Positions 59,596-64,000 of a stretch of 64,000 nucleotides of DNA are shown here, piece after piece. The stretch is taken from assembly GCA_026008535.1 (NCBI GenBank), contig BRKX01000003.1:65621001-65685000 (forward strand), given 5' to 3'. This DNA is from Perilla frutescens (Eukaryota; Streptophyta; Magnoliopsida; Lamiales; Lamiaceae). A model generated the notes under the pieces. It saw only the letters and a program-made list of their open reading frames with translations. It was not told the origin of the DNA and did no database searches. The position numbers and the translations under genes are program-made. Every line of letters starts with the position of its first letter. Position 1 is the first letter of the stretch.

Positions 59596-60774
59596 ATGAT
59601 TTTCTCAATTTTGCGCCGAAATTTCACCTGTTCGTTTTCCACGAATTTGTGGTCTCTTGAAAAATCAAGAGTTCCATTTTCACATTCTGTGTCTGTGCTT
59701 TATTTCTCTACTTCTGGAGAGAGAAAATCTGTGAACAACCCTGTAATTTATGAACTATTGTTGAACAAATACAATCTCTCACCTGCATTATCTTCACATG
59801 TTGTCTCTGTCTTAACCCAATCGAAACCCCTCGAAGAATGTGATTCAGTGCTTTCATTCTTCAAAGAGATTGGCTTTACCAAATCCCAGTTGGAGAGAAC
59901 CTTGAAGTATTTGCCTAAATTGCTCTCGTCTAATCTTGAGAAAATAATCAAGCCGAAAATCAAGATATTCCAAGATATGGGCTTTTCTAACAAGGGCATT
60001 GCAGATATAATCTCCAACGATCCGAATATTTTGTATACGAGCTTAAATGATAAACTGATCCCTAGATTAAATTTGTTAAGGGTCTTGTTGCGATCTGCCA
60101 AGGGGGTAGCCATGGTTTTGAGGAAGGCTCAGTGGATGCTGAGTGGAGATTTCGAAAAGAATATGCTGCCTAATGTTGAACTTCTTAAGAGCTGCGGCGT
60201 ATCAATGGAGCAGATTAGTACGATATGCTGTCATACCCCGAGGTTGTTCTTGAGTAATCCAGAAGTTGTGAGGAAATATGCAGACCAAGTTGATGAGCTG
60301 GGGGTGAATAGGAGTTCAAAAGTGTTTGTTTATGCTGTGGCTGTTGTTGGTTCGATGCCCAATGGGAAATGGGAGCAAAAACTTCAGGCTTTTCGAGATA
60401 TTCTGCACTGTTCAGAAGATGACATTTTGAGAGTGGTGAGGCACACACCTCAGGTCTTTACTGTATCAGAAGATAAGATGAGGAAGGTTAAAGAGTTTCT
60501 TCTAGGGACTAGGAAGTACACGACTTCTTGCATTATTGAATGGCCAAGATCACTAATGCACAGCATTGAACAGAGGTATAAACCGCGCATTGAAGTTCTG
60601 GAGGTGTTGGAAAGTAGGCATCTTATTGAAACGTGGCCACTTCTTTCATCATTATGCAGAATGCCAGATCATACGTTTTATAAGAAGTATGTCAATCCTC
60701 ACTTGAAGGATCTCGGTGAAGTCTACCTGGCCCATAGAGCACGCAGCAAGAAAAGAGGTGTGGAGCTCCAATAA
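59596..60774 (+). CDS. mTERF-family organelle protein (392 aa), intact
   Basis: Single exon from ATG 59596. The N terminus MIFSILRRNFTCSFSTNLWS is Arg/Ser/Phe-rich, as in organelle-targeting peptides. mTERF motifs follow, for example PLEECDSVLSFFKEIGFTKS, KIFQDMGFSNKGIADIISND, RKAQWMLSGDFEKNMLPNVE and RHTPQVFTVSEDKMRKVKEF, and the C-terminal block EVLESRHLIETWPLLSSLCR is shared with the other copies in this window. The basic tail RSKKRGVELQ is notable. It should bind organelle nucleic acid and influence transcription or RNA processing. No lesions seen. It faces the opposite way to the two genes at 29926-33557. Confidence 0.93.
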   Translation: MIFSILRRNFTCSFSTNLWSLEKSRVPFSHSVSVLYFSTSGERKSVNNPVIYELLLNKYNLSPALSSHVVSVLTQSKPLEECDSVLSFFKEIGFTKSQLERTLKYLPKLLSSNLEKIIKPKIKIFQDMGFSNKGIADIISNDPNILYTSLNDKLIPRLNLLRVLLRSAKGVAMVLRKAQWMLSGDFEKNMLPNVELLKSCGVSMEQISTICCHTPRLFLSNPEVVRKYADQVDELGVNRSSKVFVYAVAVVGSMPNGKWEQKLQAFRDILHCSEDDILRVVRHTPQVFTVSEDKMRKVKEFLLGTRKYTTSCIIEWPRSLMHSIEQRYKPRIEVLEVLESRHLIETWPLLSSLCRMPDHTFYKKYVNPHLKDLGEVYLAHRARSKKRGVELQ

Positions 60775-62669
60775 TTTGCATAAAGGACAGGACATGGATT
60801 AATTCATTAGTGACCTAACTTGAGAGTGTTTGCCCCTGAATTAGATATTTGTTTGGGAAACTATAATACTATATGATTTTGACCAGAAAGAGGTACTTTC
60901 TTGCTTGATAGCATCCTTCAGTCTTTGTGTTCAAGAATTTACTCCATATCCTTTTGGTTTTATTGAATTAAGCAATGTGCTATTTTGGAAACCTGTTTGA
61001 ATCTATGCAGCAGTGGCTATTTCAACTACTAAGAGTGATGGAGGAAAACATTTAAAAAGAACAGAACTGGTCTGCCTTCTAATTAATGTCAAGCCCCATT
61101 TCAAACATGCAGAGTATATAAAGGCGGGAGCTGACAAAGCTCCCTAGTTTTTTCGTTCTTGTTAAACTATAATTAATGACTTCCTTTAGTTGCAAAAGCA
61201 CTCTTGTATAATGTATGATGAAGAATGAGATTGCAGACACATCTCTGACCAAACAATGCTTTTCTATACTTGGGGAGATTTGGTTGTTTTGAATGTGTGG
61301 ATGTCTTAATCTATAGGAAAATTTTACTAACTTAAAATTTATTGCTGCCTTGTTTCTTTAGCTAGCTTCTGAACATTGGTTTTGTTTTTGTGAGTTGTTT
61401 TGCATCTCCACTGAAATGGTTGAATTCGTCTGTTGCTTTTGTGGATATTGCACCTTCAGCTCTATGGCTCCTCTGTTTTTCAAGAATGCCTATGTTGCCT
61501 TTGCCATTGTAAGGTCCCAATACAGCCTAAGCCATTTTAGATATTTTTTTCTGCTCTTGAATATCATTTTCTCTGTGCATCTAAACGTACTGAATACTGA
61601 TCATGTATTGTTGAATTCTGAAGAGCCAGCTGCAGAGGCGTATCTTCAACACTTTTCTTGCTCAATGTGTCTGCATTGTCCGTACAGGGCTAGTGGTTCG
61701 ATGAGAAACAAGAGGTGGAAACTGAGAAGATCTATGAGTCGGACTTGCGGATATTGGAAATTTTGATTAAAAACTGGCCTTGGCCTTGTTCAAATGAAGT
61801 TAGGGTGTCAAAGAAGATGAAGCGCAGGGCGTTTTCTTCAACTACTAATCATGTGCTTAAAACTTAAAATCAAATCAATGTGTTGATGTTGAGTTTATTT
61901 TAGTTGTCTTTGTAAATATTGTGATCTTATATTTTATTTGTAATAAAAAGATAGATCCGTATGTCATTGTTCAACTTTGTATTGTGTCACTAGTGTTGCA
62001 CAGAGAGAGAAAATAAACATTTCATTCAACAATAAAAAAAGATCATATTAAATATTTATTTGTTAATTTAATCCCCAATTTTTATCTTTTTTTTTTAGTT
62101 GGAATTTAATCCCCGAATTTTCATTGCATTTCTCGAAAGTACAAAAATAAATGTATTTGCTTTTTATATTTTTAAGAATAGTAAGAAAATTTCTGATTCT
62201 CTTCACAAAAGTAATCAAACATTTCAATATTTACAAAACAATACCTAACATTTGCAAAAAAATTTAACGAAAATGTCTTTTGGTCATACTTTCGTTTCGG
62301 GCAAATCTTTGTCTACGTGGCAAATCAGAGTCCCACGTGGAATTTGTTTAAGAAATTGTACCACACACACGAGGATTGTCACATATTCTAATTTGATTTT
62401 TTGTATTTTGTTAAGGCAAAATTAAACTTGGTTAAAATAATATCACATGGTATCAAAATTGCTCGGTCACATCATGTGAACGACGCCGTTTCATCCAAAC
62501 GGAACTTTTGCTTAACGTCCAAAACCAAACCACCTCCTCCGCCTTGGGTCATTGAAACACCTCAATTCCCAAACTAAACCCTAATTCCTTTGATGTCAAT
62601 GGCTATGGCGTTGTTTTCTCTTATTTCATTCTGCTCCGACGTTTCAGGCGAGTAAATTTCCATTCTAAG

Positions 62670-62716
<47 letters not shown>

Positions 62717-62722
62717 GTAAAG
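60775..62722. other. Intergenic between rightward mTERF genes
   Basis: Left part is probable 3' UTR. An open stretch at 61395-61766 (123 codons) and a following phase (ETEKIYESDLRILEILIKN at about 61715-61770) show no family I recognise and could be UTR exons or decayed sequence. The region before 62722 is the promoter side of the next gene. Confidence 0.4.
62674..62711. repeat. (AT)n microsatellite in the mTERF 5' region
   Basis: About 18 AT units ending 12 bp before the ATG at 62723, so it probably lies in the 5' UTR or at the promoter. Confidence 0.95.
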
Positions 62723-63868
62723 ATGGTTGCACTTGTACGCACAGATCTCACATTTTTGGTTTTGAATCGCACTTCAAATTATGTTAATGTTTGGAGATCC
62801 CCTTTTTCTCTCCGTTTTTTCTCTGCTGCTACAATTTTTGATACATTGAGGAATAAATACGATTTCCCCCGTGCATTGGCCTCACGAGCTGCCTCTGAGT
62901 TGACTCGTAGCAAAAACCCAGAAAAGGCTGAGGCAGTGCTCTCATTTTTTGAATCAAGCGGATTTTCGAATGCTCAGTTGCAGAAAATCCTGAAATATCA
63001 ACCTCGGTTTCTCTCTTCTAGTCTTGACGATACCATTAGGCCCAAAATCAAGTTTTTTCAAGACGAGGGCTTCTCTTCTGCCGACATTACCAAGATTATC
63101 TCAAGCAACCCTAGAATTCTGAAGTCGAGTCTGAATAATAGTATTATTCCTTCATTAGCTGTGATGAAGGGGTTGTTGGGATCCAATATTGCAGTTGCCA
63201 AAGTTGTAAGAGCACAACCTTCGTTTGTGAGCTGGAACATGAAGACAACTGTGGTGCCTAATGTCGAATTCTTGAAGAGCTGCGGTGTTCCTATGGACCG
63301 AATCCGACTGGCCTTCCGTAGTTGTCCGACTAGTTTCCAGGCGAAGCCAGAAGTGATGAGCAGATCCGCAGACAAGGCAAAATTGATGGGGATTGATGCA
63401 GCTTCCAATGCTTTTGTTTATGCTGTTTCAACTATCATTTCATTTAGCAAGGAGTCCTGGGAGCTCAAGCTGCAGGGTTTCCGGGATATGGGGTTTTCAG
63501 ACAGTGACATATCAACTATGTTTAGGAAGGCACCTTCAGTGTTTTGTGTATCCATGGAGAAGATAAAGAAGATAAAAGAGCTTTTGCTTGCTACGGGGAA
63601 GTTTAATATCTTGAGCATTGCCAATTACCCAACATCACTTACCTACAGCTTTGAGAAGAGGTATGAGCCGCGGCTGAGAGTTTTAACATTTCTAGAAAAG
63701 AGAAAACTGATTAAATGTTGGCCTACCCTTCCAACAATCAGCCAAACACCAGATGATGAATTTTTCGAGTTATTTATTAGGCCGTATTCAAATAAAGTTA
63801 GCGATGTATACTTCAGAAATAGATATGTTGGATGCAAAAAGGGGGTGAAGCATGCATTAGAAGCATGA
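62723..63868 (+). CDS. mTERF-family organelle protein (381 aa), intact
   Basis: Single exon, ATG 62723 to TGA 63868. The N terminus MVALVRTDLTFLVLNRTSNY..SPFSLRFFSAATIF is transit-peptide-like with RFFSA at a plausible cleavage area. mTERF motifs include NPEKAEAVLSFFESSGFSNA, KFFQDEGFSSADITKIISSN and RKAPSVFCVSMEKIKKIKEL, nearly the same as in the 29926-31176 gene, so the two leftward and two rightward genes come from one local expansion. No stop or frameshift. It likely acts in mitochondria or plastids in transcript regulation. Confidence 0.93.
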   Translation: MVALVRTDLTFLVLNRTSNYVNVWRSPFSLRFFSAATIFDTLRNKYDFPRALASRAASELTRSKNPEKAEAVLSFFESSGFSNAQLQKILKYQPRFLSSSLDDTIRPKIKFFQDEGFSSADITKIISSNPRILKSSLNNSIIPSLAVMKGLLGSNIAVAKVVRAQPSFVSWNMKTTVVPNVEFLKSCGVPMDRIRLAFRSCPTSFQAKPEVMSRSADKAKLMGIDAASNAFVYAVSTIISFSKESWELKLQGFRDMGFSDSDISTMFRKAPSVFCVSMEKIKKIKELLLATGKFNILSIANYPTSLTYSFEKRYEPRLRVLTFLEKRKLIKCWPTLPTISQTPDDEFFELFIRPYSNKVSDVYFRNRYVGCKKGVKHALEA

Positions 63869-64000
63869 TGAAACCTTAAGCATTTGTTTCAGCCTTCAAG
63901 CAGTCTTACTCATTTGGTATAAATTCAAGATGTGGTTAGTGTTGAAGAAAGGTTTATCTTGCTTATTTACATCTATGTTGATGTGCTACTTTCCTATTCC
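63869..64000. other. 3' flank of the last mTERF gene
   Basis: Short 3' UTR-like sequence to the window edge, no further gene seen. Confidence 0.5.

Noticed and set aside
61395..61766. 123-codon frame after the third mTERF gene
   Set aside because: No recognised family and poor codon character; left as unassigned intergenic sequence.

Overview
This is nuclear DNA of a flowering plant, very probably an asterid eudicot. The evidence is intronless mTERF-family organelle genes, a nuclear-type tRNA-Lys, and plant transposons of every major class (Ty1/copia, Ty3/gypsy chromovirus, Helitron with an RPA gene, MULE, CACTA, hAT, Tourist-like MITE). The composition is AT-rich with long non-coding tracts. 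There are no bacterial operons and no CRISPR. Most of the window is transposons nested inside older genes.

Region 1 (1-2158) is the right part of a Mutator-like element: a leftward MuDR-type transposase that runs off the window edge, followed by a palindrome-rich terminal region.

Region 2 (2818-22432) is a Helitron of about 19.6 kb with recognisable 5'-TC and hairpin/CTAG-3' ends. It carries a decayed RPA1-like gene (3586-7813) and a decayed Rep/helicase gene (about 13049-22051). The helicase is split by a Ty1/copia element with 126-bp LTRs and the target duplication TGTAT (16186-20635).

Region 3 (22443-29433) is a beta-propeller-like plant gene with one in-frame TGA. A Ty3/gypsy chromovirus (23724-29313, 592-bp LTRs, target duplication CATTC) interrupts it a few bases before a likely splice donor.

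Region 4 (29926-33830) holds leftward mTERF genes: one intact, one with a frameshift, and one amino-terminal fragment. Region 5 (33831-43372) is mostly intergenic: a roughly 185-bp tandem repeat containing a Tourist-like MITE, an odd tRNA-Lys copy, SINE-like tRNA-related pieces, LTR-like remnants and half of a long inverted repeat.

Region 6 (43373-55897) is an F-box-type pseudogene split by a copia element whose domain order is circularly permuted (protease-integrase-RT-RNase H-LTR-gag-protease) and whose two ends both carry the U3 tip in opposite orientation. Inside it lie an LTR-like insertion with duplication AACAT (45197-48765), itself containing a TIR element with GC-rich repeats, and a CACTA element with duplication TAA (51815-55516), itself containing an hAT-type MITE with duplication CTTGTGAG (52585-52896).

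Region 7 (55898-64000) is intergenic sequence with a truncated tRNA-Lys and the other half of the inverted repeat, then two intact rightward mTERF genes (59596-60774 and 62723-63868).

The genes likely to be functional are the three intact mTERF genes, which should act in organelle transcription or transcript handling, and possibly the MULE transposase, whose C-terminal part is outside the window. The rest of the coding sequence is decayed or fragmentary. I saw no convincing new functional system. The most unusual structure is the permuted copia with inverted U3 ends.
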